From contig JANQMT010000015.1 in assembly GCA_028279945.1 (NCBI GenBank), positions 1 to 64,000 of the forward strand: DNA of 64,000 nt. Direction: 5' to 3'. The stretch's first letter is position 1; each line of letters begins with the position of its first letter. Below the pieces are notes generated by a model. It ran no database searches. It was not told where the DNA came from and saw nothing but the letters and a program-made list of their open reading frames with translations. Origin of the DNA: JAKSCF01 sp028279945. Lineage in GTDB: Bacteria > Bacillota > Clostridia > Peptostreptococcales > JAAYPU01. Below are positions 51,414 through 60,006 of the stretch, one piece after another. Position numbers and translations under genes: made by a program.

Positions 51414-52308
51414 TATGACAGTGAAATTTGGTGATTTAGAATTTAGTAATCCCATTGTAGCAGCATCAGGAACATTTGGATTTGGACAAGAGTTTAATGA
51501 TTTCTATGATGTAGGATTACTGGGAGGGATTTGTACCAAAGGCTTAACGCTGAATCAAAAAGACGGTAATGACGGCATTAGAGTATGGGAAACCCCTATG
51601 GGATTAATGAACAGCATCGGCATGGAAAATCCGGGCATACAAGAATTTTTATCTAATGAGTTAGATAAGATGAAAAGGTTTAATAACAAAATCATTGCCA
51701 ATGTTGGCGGGTCCACTGAAGAAGAATATCTGGAAAATATTCATTATCTCAAAGATACCGATATCGACCTAATAGAGCTTAATATATCTTGTCCCAATGT
51801 AAAAGAAGGATGTATGGCATTTGGAATAAAAGAAGATAGTGCATATGATTTAGTTAAAAAAGTTAAAGATGTGAGCAAACAGCCATTGGTTGTAAAATTG
51901 TCTCCCAATGCAGAGAACATTGTAAGCGTTGCACAAGCATGTGAAGATGCAGGAGCTGATGGATTATCACTGATTAATACCCTGAAAGCAATGGCGATAA
52001 ATATAAAGCAAAAAAAGGCCGTGTTTGAAAATACTTATGCCGGTTTATCCGGACCTGCAATAAAACCCATCGCTTTAAGAATGGTTCATGAGGTATGTGG
52101 ATCGGTCTCAATTCCTGTAATGGGAATGGGAGGCGTCATGAATTGGAAGGATGTCATAGAATTTATTATGGTAGGCGCCCACTTGGTTCAAATCGGTACA
52201 GTCAACTTCATTAACCCAATGGCAGGAAAAGAAATTGTATTGGGCATACAAGATTATATGGAAAAAGAAGGCATAACGAGCTTAGATGAAATCAGAGGAA
52301 TAGTTTAA
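51406..52308 (+). CDS. pyrD: Dihydroorotate dehydrogenase, NAD-dependent (class 1B)
   Basis: Oxidises dihydroorotate to orotate. A 300-residue FMN TIM barrel; active-site Cys in LNISCPNVKEG (about 126-136), FMN site in GGVMNWKDVIEF. The match with PyrK makes it class 1B. GGGGAGG at 51390-51397 gives the start at 51406. It ends 42 bp before the pyr-type carA. Confidence 0.95.
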   Translation: MCNMTVKFGDLEFSNPIVAASGTFGFGQEFNDFYDVGLLGGICTKGLTLNQKDGNDGIRVWETPMGLMNSIGMENPGIQEFLSNELDKMKRFNNKIIANVGGSTEEEYLENIHYLKDTDIDLIELNISCPNVKEGCMAFGIKEDSAYDLVKKVKDVSKQPLVVKLSPNAENIVSVAQACEDAGADGLSLINTLKAMAINIKQKKAVFENTYAGLSGPAIKPIALRMVHEVCGSVSIPVMGMGGVMNWKDVIEFIMVGAHLVQIGTVNFINPMAGKEIVLGIQDYMEKEGITSLDEIRGIV

Positions 52309-52350
52309 TAGAGGATAGCTGATAGAGGATAGAAGATAGGAGGTACTACG

Positions 52351-53403
52351 ATGAAAGCGTATTTATATTTGGAAAATGGGCAGGTTTTTGAAGGAAATGC
52401 ATTTGGTTCTTTAAAAGAAACCACGGGAGAAGTTGTATTTAATACGGGGATGTCCGGTTATCAAGAAGTTCTTACGGATCCGTCTTATTTTGGTCAGATA
52501 GTAGTGATGACTTATCCGCTTATAGGGAACTATGGGATTAACCTAGAAGATGCTGAGTCGGATGGGGTAAAAGTTAAAGGATTTATTGTAAGAGATAAAT
52601 GTGAAATGCCCAATAATTTTAGATGTGAAATGGAATTAGACGGCTACTTAAAACAAAATAATATTCCTGCTATAGAAGGCGTGGATACAAGAGCACTGAC
52701 TAAGATTTTGAGAAATGCAGGGACTATGAATGGATTAATTTCTTTAAAACAGTTGACCAAAACAGAAGTAAATAATGGTTTATCAAAGTATAGTAACGTG
52801 GATGCCGTTGAAAGGGTAAGTATCAAAGAAGAGTATACCATAGAGGGTGAAGGTCCCCATGTGGCATTAATGGATTTTGGAATTAAAAAAAGCATTATAG
52901 ATGCTTTGAAAGCGAGAGGCTGCAAGTTAACCGTACTGCCATATAATACGTCTGCAGATGAAATGCTGTCCCCTGCATACGATGCGGTTTTCCTATCAAA
53001 CGGGCCGGGAGACCCTATGGATTTACCTGAAGTAGTGGAAGAGATCAAAAAAGTTGTAGGTCAAAAAGCGCTGTTAGGTATATGCCTGGGACACCAGCTG
53101 ATATCCATTGCTTTAGGCGGCGCAACCAAAAAACTTAAGTTTGGACATAGAGGTGTTAACCACCCTGTTAAAGATATAAAGCAAGGGAAAGTCATTATTA
53201 CAAGTCAGAATCATGGCTACTACGTCAATGAATTACCTGGTAATTGTGAGATCACTTATATGAATTTAAATGATAATACCATAGAAGGCATAAAACACAA
53301 AGACTATCCAATATGCAGCGTTCAGTTTCATCCGGAGGCACACCCGGGGCCGGAGGATGCCAACTATATCTTTGATGAATTCTTAGATTGTATATCGGTA
53401 TAA
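52351..53403 (+). CDS. carA: Carbamoyl-phosphate synthase small subunit (pyrimidine set)
   Basis: A 350-residue second copy of CarA. Amidotransferase nucleophile Cys in LGICLGHQL (about 232-240), and SVQFHPEAHPGPEDA at the C-terminal. It differs clearly from the argB-linked copy at 34.3 kb throughout, so the duplication is old, or the two were acquired separately. AGGAGGTACTACG lies upstream of the ATG. Position in the pyr operon makes it the pyrimidine-specific glutaminase subunit (also called pyrAA). Confidence 0.93.
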   Translation: MKAYLYLENGQVFEGNAFGSLKETTGEVVFNTGMSGYQEVLTDPSYFGQIVVMTYPLIGNYGINLEDAESDGVKVKGFIVRDKCEMPNNFRCEMELDGYLKQNNIPAIEGVDTRALTKILRNAGTMNGLISLKQLTKTEVNNGLSKYSNVDAVERVSIKEEYTIEGEGPHVALMDFGIKKSIIDALKARGCKLTVLPYNTSADEMLSPAYDAVFLSNGPGDPMDLPEVVEEIKKVVGQKALLGICLGHQLISIALGGATKKLKFGHRGVNHPVKDIKQGKVIITSQNHGYYVNELPGNCEITYMNLNDNTIEGIKHKDYPICSVQFHPEAHPGPEDANYIFDEFLDCISV

Positions 53404-53420
53404 GCAAGGGGGAGAATAAA

Positions 53421-56400
53421 GTGCCAAAAAAAGATGATGTAAAAAGAGTATTGGTTATTGGTTCAGGACCTATTGTTATAGGGCAAGCGGCTGAATTTGA
53501 CTATTCGGGAACACAGGCTTGCCAAGCTCTACGTGAAGAAGGCGTAGAGGTCATACTCATTAATAGTAATCCTGCTACCATTATGACAGATAAAGAAACT
53601 GCAGATAAAGTATATATTGAACCCATTACAGCAGAATTTGTTGAGAAGATCATAGCAAAAGAAAGACCGGACAGTCTTTTGCCGGGTATGGGAGGACAGA
53701 CCGGATTAAATATGGCGGTTGAGCTATATGATAAGGGCATCTTAAATCAATATGGTGTGAATATCATTGGTACACCAATTGAAGCCATAAAAGAAGGAGA
53801 AGACAGAGAAAGCTTCAAGGCTTTAATGAATAAAATCAATCAACCGGTTGCTGAGAGTGAGATCGTCAGAGATCAAGAGAGTGGTATAAAATTCGCAGAA
53901 AAAATCGGTTATCCGGTAGTGGTGCGACCTGCCTATACATTAGGCGGAGCAGGTGGCGGTATTGCAGAAGATGAGGAGCACCTGAAAGAAATATTAGAAA
54001 AAGGCCTTCAGTTAAGCAGAGTTGGTCAGGTATTGCTGGAGAAAAGCATAAAAGGCTGGAAAGAAATTGAGTTTGAGGTTATGAGAGATCATGCAGGGAA
54101 TTGTTTAACGGTTTGCTGCATGGAAAACATTGAGCCGGTAGGCATTCATACGGGTGATAGTATTGTTGTTGCACCCAATCAATCGTTGACGGATAAAGAA
54201 TACCAACTTCTTAGGACTGCTTCTATAGATATTATCAATGAAGTGGGTATAGAGGGTGGTTGTAACGTTCAACTGGCTTTAAATCCCCATAGTTTTGAAT
54301 ATATCGTTATTGAAATCAATCCCAGAGTAAGCAGATCATCTGCTTTAGCATCAAAAGCAACAGGATATCCTATTGCAAAGGTAGCAGCTAAGATTGCATT
54401 AGGCTATGGATTGGATGAAATCAAAAATGCTGTAACGGGTAAAACATATGCATGTTTTGAACCGACCATTGATTATGTCGTCGTCAAGATTCCTAAATGG
54501 CCTTTTGATAAATTCTATGGCGCCAACCGACAGCTTGGAACCAAAATGATGGCTACCGGAGAAATTATGGCCCTTGGAAGTAACTTTGAAGAAGCTTTTC
54601 TAAAAGGCATACGTTCATTAGAAATTGGAAGATATTCACTGGAGCATGAACCCTCGAAAAACCGATCCTTAGAAGAATTGAAAAAAAGAATATATGCACC
54701 GGATGACGAAAGAATTTTCGATCTATGTGAAATGTTAAGAAGAGATTATCGAGTGGATAAAGCATCAGAGCTAACAGGAATTGATAAATTTTTTATCAGT
54801 AAATTCAAATGGATTGTAGATGAAGAGGAAGCATTGAAAACAACAGAAATAGGCGATTTGACTCAAGATAAATTGCTGGAATTGAAAAAGAGAGGATTTT
54901 CAGATAAAGGCATTGCAGACTTGATGAATGTAAGCCCGCAACATATTTATGAATTAAGAAGTATGTGGGACATATTCCCGGTTTATAAAATGGTAGACAC
55001 ATGCGCTGCAGAGTTTGAGGCGGTTTCACCTTATTACTATTCCACTTACGCACAGTACGACGAAGTAAAAGTCTCAGATAAAAAGAAGGTTATTGTTATT
55101 GGATCGGGACCTATACGAATAGGGCAAGGCATTGAGTTTGACTACTGTAGTGTTAGATGTATAAAATCTTTAGAGAAGATGGGCATTGAAACCATTATTA
55201 TTAATAATAATCCAGAAACGGTCAGTACCGATTTCGATACATCGGATAAACTATACTTTGAACCATTGACAGAGGAAGACACCTTAAACATCATAGAAAA
55301 GGAAAAACCCCTTGGCGTCATCTTGCAATTTGGTGGACAAACCGCAGTAAAATTGGCAAGGTTCTTTGAAGAGATGAATGTTCCTGTCTTGGGAACATCC
55401 CCGGACAGTATAGATATTGCAGAAGATCGAAAACGGTTTGATAACATATTAGAAGAACTCAATATCAAAAGACCTAAAGGGAAAGGTATATTCAGCCTTG
55501 AAGAAGGCTTGGATGAAGCAGAAAGATTAGGATACCCTGTATTGGTTCGCCCTTCCTATGTACTGGGCGGGCAAGGTATGGAAATATGCTGGGAAAACAA
55601 AGAGCTGGAGTATTACCTGCTCAATGCATGTAAAAACAACAGCAAGAATCCCATTTTAATTGATAAATATTTAGAGGGGATGGAGATAGAAGTTGACGCT
55701 ATATTTGATGGTGAGTCGGTTCTCATTCCGGGAATCATGGAACATTTAGAAAAAGCAGGTGTCCACTCCGGAGACAGCATTAGCATATATCCTCCTCAAA
55801 ATATATCGGAGAAAATGAAAGATAAAGTTCTGGAGTATACAGAACATGTTGCTAAGGCCTTAAATGTATCCGGTATGATTAATATACAGTTCATTGCCCA
55901 TGAAGATGAACTGTATATTATTGAAGTAAATCCTAGATCCAGTCGAACAGTTCCTTATATCAGCAAGGTTTCCGGTGTACCTGTTGTAGATCTTGCAGTG
56001 AAATGTATGCTGGGAGAAAAGCTTAAGGATATGTCTTATGGAACCGGGATATATAAAGAACCGAATATCGTCTCTGTAAAAGTTCCGGTGTTTTCTACGG
56101 AGAAGTTACCCAATGTAGAAGTGAGCTTAGGACCTGAAATGCGTTCAACAGGAGAAGTTTTAGGAGTAGCACAAAACTATGAAGATGCGCTTTATAAAGG
56201 GTTGACGGCTGCAGGCATGGATCTTTCTACCAGGCAGCGAACCATTTTAGTCACTTTAAAGCCAAAAGACAAAGAAAGATTTTTACCCGCTATTGAAAAG
56301 ATGAAAAATCTGGGGTACAAATTCGTGGCTACGGCAAATACGGCAAACTATTTAAAAGAGCTGGGTGTAGAAGCTACAACCGTCAATAAGATACGCGAAG

Positions 56401-56639
56401 GGGTTCCCAATATTTTAGATGTGATACGAAGTGGCACGGTGGATATAACTTTTAATACCCCTACAAAAGGAAATGATTCTAAAAGAGATGGCTTTTTAAT
56501 AAGAAGAACTGCCATTGAATCCGGCGTAGAAATCATTACATCCCTTGATAAAGGGGAAACTGTCATCAACTTAATCAATCAACAGACAGATCAAAAAGAG
56601 CATACGGTTATAGCTGTAGATGAATATTTGACTAATTAA
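53421..56639 (+). CDS. carB: Carbamoyl-phosphate synthase large subunit (pyrimidine set)
   Basis: About 1072 residues. Start GTG at 53421 (MPKKDDVKR...), 7 bp after AAGGGGGAG; the ORF could be read from 53388 but that is inside carA without a ribosome-binding site. Both ATP-grasp halves are intact (GSGPIVIGQAAEFDYSG and GSGPIRIGQGIEFDY; EINPRVSRSSALASKA and EVNPRSSRTVPYISKV), plus the C-terminal MGS allosteric domain, where UMP/IMP act in characterised enzymes. It is followed by a 243-bp palindromic element before pyrE. Confidence 0.94.
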   Translation: MPKKDDVKRVLVIGSGPIVIGQAAEFDYSGTQACQALREEGVEVILINSNPATIMTDKETADKVYIEPITAEFVEKIIAKERPDSLLPGMGGQTGLNMAVELYDKGILNQYGVNIIGTPIEAIKEGEDRESFKALMNKINQPVAESEIVRDQESGIKFAEKIGYPVVVRPAYTLGGAGGGIAEDEEHLKEILEKGLQLSRVGQVLLEKSIKGWKEIEFEVMRDHAGNCLTVCCMENIEPVGIHTGDSIVVAPNQSLTDKEYQLLRTASIDIINEVGIEGGCNVQLALNPHSFEYIVIEINPRVSRSSALASKATGYPIAKVAAKIALGYGLDEIKNAVTGKTYACFEPTIDYVVVKIPKWPFDKFYGANRQLGTKMMATGEIMALGSNFEEAFLKGIRSLEIGRYSLEHEPSKNRSLEELKKRIYAPDDERIFDLCEMLRRDYRVDKASELTGIDKFFISKFKWIVDEEEALKTTEIGDLTQDKLLELKKRGFSDKGIADLMNVSPQHIYELRSMWDIFPVYKMVDTCAAEFEAVSPYYYSTYAQYDEVKVSDKKKVIVIGSGPIRIGQGIEFDYCSVRCIKSLEKMGIETIIINNNPETVSTDFDTSDKLYFEPLTEEDTLNIIEKEKPLGVILQFGGQTAVKLARFFEEMNVPVLGTSPDSIDIAEDRKRFDNILEELNIKRPKGKGIFSLEEGLDEAERLGYPVLVRPSYVLGGQGMEICWENKELEYYLLNACKNNSKNPILIDKYLEGMEIEVDAIFDGESVLIPGIMEHLEKAGVHSGDSISIYPPQNISEKMKDKVLEYTEHVAKALNVSGMINIQFIAHEDELYIIEVNPRSSRTVPYISKVSGVPVVDLAVKCMLGEKLKDMSYGTGIYKEPNIVSVKVPVFSTEKLPNVEVSLGPEMRSTGEVLGVAQNYEDALYKGLTAAGMDLSTRQRTILVTLKPKDKERFLPAIEKMKNLGYKFVATANTANYLKELGVEATTVNKIREGVPNILDVIRSGTVDITFNTPTKGNDSKRDGFLIRRTAIESGVEIITSLDKGETVINLINQQTDQKEHTVIAVDEYLTN

Positions 56640-56673
56640 TAATGAATAATTAATAGATTGAAAATCCTAATGT

Positions 56674-56916
56674 TGTTGAAAATTGAATACAGGCCTATGA
56701 GTATTTGTTTATGCATTAATTTGGAGAAAATTTGATGTCATATAATCTATAAAAGTCTAACCGCAAACAACCGCCGTCCATGGCTTAAGTTTGCTCACAG
56801 ACGTCCTGTCTGTGCACGACTTTTATAGCTTATCTGCCATCTAAATTTTCTAACCAAATTAACACAAGAAACAAATACTCATACACCTGTATTCAATTGC
56901 CCAAGATTTTTCAACA
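56674..56916. repeat. Dispersed palindromic element, copy D, with nested palindrome
   Basis: Outer arms TGTTGAAAA (56674-56682) with TTTTCAACA (56908-56916), and AATTGAATACAGG (56681-56693) with CCTGTATTCAATT (56886-56898). The core is interrupted by a second structured unit: CTATAAAAGTC (56747-56757) with GACTTTTATAG (56818-56828), enclosing GCAAAC/GTTTGC (56763-56794) and CACAGAC-GTCCT-GTCTGTG (56796-56814). It lies between carB and pyrE inside the operon. Confidence 0.72.
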
Positions 56917-56953
56917 GCCTGAATATAAATTACTAATTACAAGGAGGGTAACT

Positions 56954-57532
56954 ATGAGTAGAGAGAGAATTGTAGAAATATTAAAAGGGTCTGATGCATT
57001 TTTGGAAGGGCATTTTTTATTGACTTCGGGGAAACATAGTAATGGATATGTACAATGTGCTAAGGTGTTAAGGCATCCTGAATATGCCGAAGAAATAATA
57101 GGTTATGTTATAGAACAAATTAAGGATTTAGATATTGATATCATTGTAGGTCCTGCAATGGGCGGGGTCATAGTTGCTTATGAAATGGGAAGACAAATGA
57201 AAAAAGAAGCCATCTTTACGGAAAGAGTAGATCGTGAGATGAAGCTTAGAAGAGGCTTTGAAATTCCAAAAGGAGCCAATGTACTCATTGCTGAAGATGT
57301 GGTTACCACAGGTAAATCAACATTGGAGGCAAAGAAAATCATCGAATCCCTAGGTGGAAAAGTGATGGCTGCAGCATGTATGGTGGATAGAAGAAGTCAA
57401 GATCAAGAATTGGATTTTCCTGTCTATGCAGCTATTAAACTTGACATAGCGACTTATGATTCAGAAAGCTGCCCCATATGTAAAGAAGGCATAGAATTGG
57501 TAAAACCGGGCAGCAGGAAATTAAAGGTATAG
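56954..57532 (+). CDS. pyrE: Orotate phosphoribosyltransferase
   Basis: Adds phosphoribosyl to orotate. 192 residues from ATG 56954, with AAGGAGGG 6 bp upstream; the longer frame from 56897 crosses the palindromic element and has no ribosome-binding site. PRPP motif NVLIAEDVVTTGKST (about 115-129), substrate site LTSGKHSNGYVQCAK, FTERVDR. Last gene of the operon; about 170 bp to the next gene without a strong terminator. Confidence 0.95.
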   Translation: MSRERIVEILKGSDAFLEGHFLLTSGKHSNGYVQCAKVLRHPEYAEEIIGYVIEQIKDLDIDIIVGPAMGGVIVAYEMGRQMKKEAIFTERVDREMKLRRGFEIPKGANVLIAEDVVTTGKSTLEAKKIIESLGGKVMAAACMVDRRSQDQELDFPVYAAIKLDIATYDSESCPICKEGIELVKPGSRKLKV

Positions 57533-57601
57533 AATAGTCAAAAAATTGGATCAAAAGTCTATTAAATGAGAATAGCTGTTTCAATATCACGAAATATTTG
57601 A

Positions 57602-57607
57602 TATAAT
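57602..57607 (+). promoter_or_regulatory. Weak -10 before sigma-54 activator gene
   Basis: TATAAT with a poor -35 (TTTCAA at 57579-57584). The leader 57608-57692 carries an AGCTG...CAGCT imperfect hairpin. Confidence 0.35.
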
Positions 57608-57705
57608 AAGAATAATTCCATGTTTTAAGACATAATCTGACAAAATTAGCTGTGTTCCTATACAGCGTACCAGCTATGTGTCCTGAAAATATTAGGAGGG
57701 TTATT

Positions 57706-59502
57706 ATGTCAAGACTTGCTCAAATATCTGAGTCCGTTCAACAAGTGGCTGAAGCTATTGCACTAGCTGTAGGGGTGGAAATAGAGATTGTGGACAAAGA
57801 TCTAACCATTATTGGAGGAACAGGAGCATACAGTAGAAGAATTGGAGCAAAAGAAGAGTTTGGAAAGCTGAACGGTAATTTTTTGTATGCCCGTGTTATG
57901 AGAAGCGGTGTTACAGAATTTGTTGAAGATGCTCTGACGGATGAAAATTACGGAACTTCCAGTGTACAAGGTGAGATCACTGAACTGGCAGAAGTCTGTA
58001 CACCCATAAAAATCAATAACGTAGTTATTGGAATTATCGGTCTCATAGCTTTTGATGAGAAACAAAAAAAATTTTTGGTTAATAAAAAGAAAAGTATGAT
58101 TTCCTTTGTTGAAAAAATGGCCGACTTTTTGGCTGTTAAAGCCGTACAAAATGAAATGTACGATCAACTCAAAATATCAAAAGAAGAAATTGATACCATA
58201 CTTGAAACCGTCCATGAAAGTATTGTAGGGCTGGACAAGCAGGGGTATATCAATCATTGCAATTCAGCAGCCGAAACATTATTGAAAACGCCGAGAGATG
58301 AAATACTTAAAAAACATATAAGTGTTTTTATGCCGGGTGCAACGGCACTGGATGTACTGAAAACAGGAAAAGGCTATACAGAAAATGAAGAAATCTACAG
58401 TACTTCAAAGGGCAAATTTCATTTTATTGTAACCGTGAAACCTATTATTAACATTACCCAGATATCCGGGGCTGTTATTTCATTTAGAGACATTGAAGAA
58501 GCGCAGAAATTGGTCTATAACATGAGTCAAAGAACATTAAAATACACCTTTGACGATATCATTGGGGAAAGTGAAGAAATACGTAAAATCAAAAATCAAG
58601 CACTATTGATTTCCAGAGGAAGCTCTACTGTGCTGATTACGGGAGAAAGCGGAACAGGTAAAGAAATGTTTGCGAAAGCCGTTCACTATGCCAGTTCAAG
58701 AGCTAAGGCGCCGTTTGTAACGGTTAATTGTGGCGCCATTCCTGAGAATTTATTAGAGAGTGAACTTTTCGGCTATGAAAAGGGCGCATTTACCGGTGCT
58801 AACGAAAAAGGAAAAATAGGGAAATTTGAATTAGCTAATGGTGGCACCATCTTTTTAGATGAGATAGGCGACATGCCCATTCATTTGCAAGTAAAACTGC
58901 TTCATGTATTGCAGAACATGAGGTTTGAAAGGGTAGGCGGAAACCGTACCGTTATGGTGGATGTAAGAGTGGTTGCCGCAACCAATAGAGACCTGGAAGA
59001 GATGATAACAGAAGGTAAATTTAGGGAAGATTTATACTATAGATTGAGTGTTATTCCTCTAATGATACCTCCGTTAAGAGAACGAAAAGATGACATCCTC
59101 TTACTGATGCAGCACTTTCTTAAAAAATATAATATTTTCATGAACAAAGATATTACGGACTTCTCTGATGAAGTTAAGAAAATATATTTAAACTATGAAT
59201 GGAATGGAAATGTACGAGAATTGGAAAATGCAGTAGAATATGGTGTGAACATGACTTTTGGCAATAAGATTGGCCTTGATGCAGTGCCTCTTAGATTAAC
59301 TCGTCACGACCATTCTACTACAACTATAATAGATAACGGTCTTCCTTTAAACGAGCAAGTACGTTTGTTTGAAAGAGAGATATTAATGAAAAAGCTTAAA
59401 GAGTACGGTAATACACAAAAAGCTAAGCTTAAAATAGCAGATGATTTAGGTGTGAGCCGAGCAACGCTTTATAGAAAGCTTTCCGAATTAGAATTAAGCT
59501 GA
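57706..59502 (+). CDS. Sigma-54-dependent transcriptional activator with PAS input
   Basis: 598 residues from ATG 57706 (AGGAGGG upstream; the longer frame from 57652 is unsupported). Order: N-terminal region (about 1-145) resembling small-molecule sensing domains of NtrC-type activators (VGVEIEIVDKDLTIIGGTG), a PAS domain (about 155-270), an AAA+ ATPase with Walker A GESGTGKE (313-320), the sigma-54-contacting GAFTGA (360-365), and Walker B FLDEIGD (383-389), then a Fis-type HTH (about 565-595). It needs RpoN elsewhere in the genome. It lies just upstream of the sensory hydrogenase module, but no clear -24/-12 promoter was found in the window, so its target is unknown. Confidence 0.92.
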   Translation: MSRLAQISESVQQVAEAIALAVGVEIEIVDKDLTIIGGTGAYSRRIGAKEEFGKLNGNFLYARVMRSGVTEFVEDALTDENYGTSSVQGEITELAEVCTPIKINNVVIGIIGLIAFDEKQKKFLVNKKKSMISFVEKMADFLAVKAVQNEMYDQLKISKEEIDTILETVHESIVGLDKQGYINHCNSAAETLLKTPRDEILKKHISVFMPGATALDVLKTGKGYTENEEIYSTSKGKFHFIVTVKPIINITQISGAVISFRDIEEAQKLVYNMSQRTLKYTFDDIIGESEEIRKIKNQALLISRGSSTVLITGESGTGKEMFAKAVHYASSRAKAPFVTVNCGAIPENLLESELFGYEKGAFTGANEKGKIGKFELANGGTIFLDEIGDMPIHLQVKLLHVLQNMRFERVGGNRTVMVDVRVVAATNRDLEEMITEGKFREDLYYRLSVIPLMIPPLRERKDDILLLMQHFLKKYNIFMNKDITDFSDEVKKIYLNYEWNGNVRELENAVEYGVNMTFGNKIGLDAVPLRLTRHDHSTTTIIDNGLPLNEQVRLFEREILMKKLKEYGNTQKAKLKIADDLGVSRATLYRKLSELELS

Positions 59503-59525
59503 TTTAAAATGAAAATGTAGAAATG

Positions 59526-59552
59526 AATCACCCCAAGAGGGTGATTTTTTTT
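59526..59552 (+). terminator. Intrinsic terminator
   Basis: AATCACCC-CAAGA-GGGTGATT followed by at least six T. It separates the activator gene from the hydrogenase-sensor module. Confidence 0.9.
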
Positions 59553-59577
59553 GGTTTTATAAAGTTGAAACAGTGAA

Positions 59578-59595
59578 TTGTTATAAAATTAACAA
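59578..59595 (+). promoter_or_regulatory. Rex-like operator, distal
   Basis: TTGTTATAAAATTAACAA matches TTGTTAANNNNTTAACAA at 13 of 14 fixed positions. Its centre is 140 bp upstream of that of the proximal site. Confidence 0.6.
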
Positions 59596-59607
59596 ATATA
59601 GTCATTT

Positions 59608-59629
59608 TCAGCATGATTAATCATGCTGA
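59608..59629. promoter_or_regulatory. Perfect 22-bp palindrome
   Basis: A 22-bp sequence identical to its own reverse complement, centre AATT with half-site TCAGCATGATT, between the two Rex sites. No T-run follows, so it is more likely a dimeric regulator's operator than a terminator. Confidence 0.55.
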
Positions 59630-59684
59630 TAAATGGAGTAACTTTTGGAAATATTAGAAAATAAGATGCTTCTGGAAAGAAAAA

Positions 59685-59735
59685 TTGACAATAAAGTAAT
59701 AAAGAATTATAATTAAATTGTTAAAATATTAACAA
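59685..59735 (+). promoter_or_regulatory. Consensus promoter with perfect Rex operator at +1
   Basis: TTGACA (59685-59690), exactly 17 bp, TATAAT (59708-59713): a full-consensus sigma-A promoter. TTGTTAAAATATTAACAA (59718-59735) is a perfect palindrome and exact Rex consensus, lying over the expected start site. Repression by Rex when NADH is low is the expected behaviour. Confidence 0.85.
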
Positions 59736-59754
59736 ATAGAGAAGGAGGGATTGA

Positions 59755-60006
59755 ATGATATCGGTATATATTTGTGTAGGAAGCTCGTGTCATTTAAAAG
59801 GTTCTTATTATATTATTAAGGCTTTTCAAGAGATGATTAAAAAGTATCAGATAGAAGACAAGGTGGAGCTAAAAGCGTCTTTTTGCTTGGGCGAATGTAC
59901 CAAAGGTGTATGTGCTAAAGTAGAAGACCGGTTAATCGAAAATCTGAATCCTTCTAATGTTGAAGAAAATTTTAAAAAATATGTAATGGAGAGGTTGCAA
60001 AAATGA
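59755..60006 (+). CDS. Small thioredoxin-like [2Fe-2S] ferredoxin
   Basis: An 83-residue, single-domain relative of the C-terminal part of NuoE/HndA. Cysteines in CVGSSC (about residues 7 and 12) and CLGEC (about 44 and 48) would bind a [2Fe-2S] cluster. It lacks the helical N-terminal domain of HndA. AGAAGGAGGG precedes the ATG. Its stop overlaps the ATG of the sensory hydrogenase by 4 bp, a conserved neighbour in sensory hydrogenase loci, where it may relay electrons. Confidence 0.87.
   Translation: MISVYICVGSSCHLKGSYYIIKAFQEMIKKYQIEDKVELKASFCLGECTKGVCAKVEDRLIENLNPSNVEENFKKYVMERLQK

Noticed and set aside
56897..56953. N-terminal extension of pyrE
   Set aside because: It would run through the palindromic element; the ATG at 56954 has a strong AAGGAGGG.
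59503..59754. Sigma-54 (-24/-12) promoter for the sensory hydrogenase module
   Set aside because: No TGGCAC-N5-TTGC-type sequence is present; a full-consensus sigma-A promoter is there instead.
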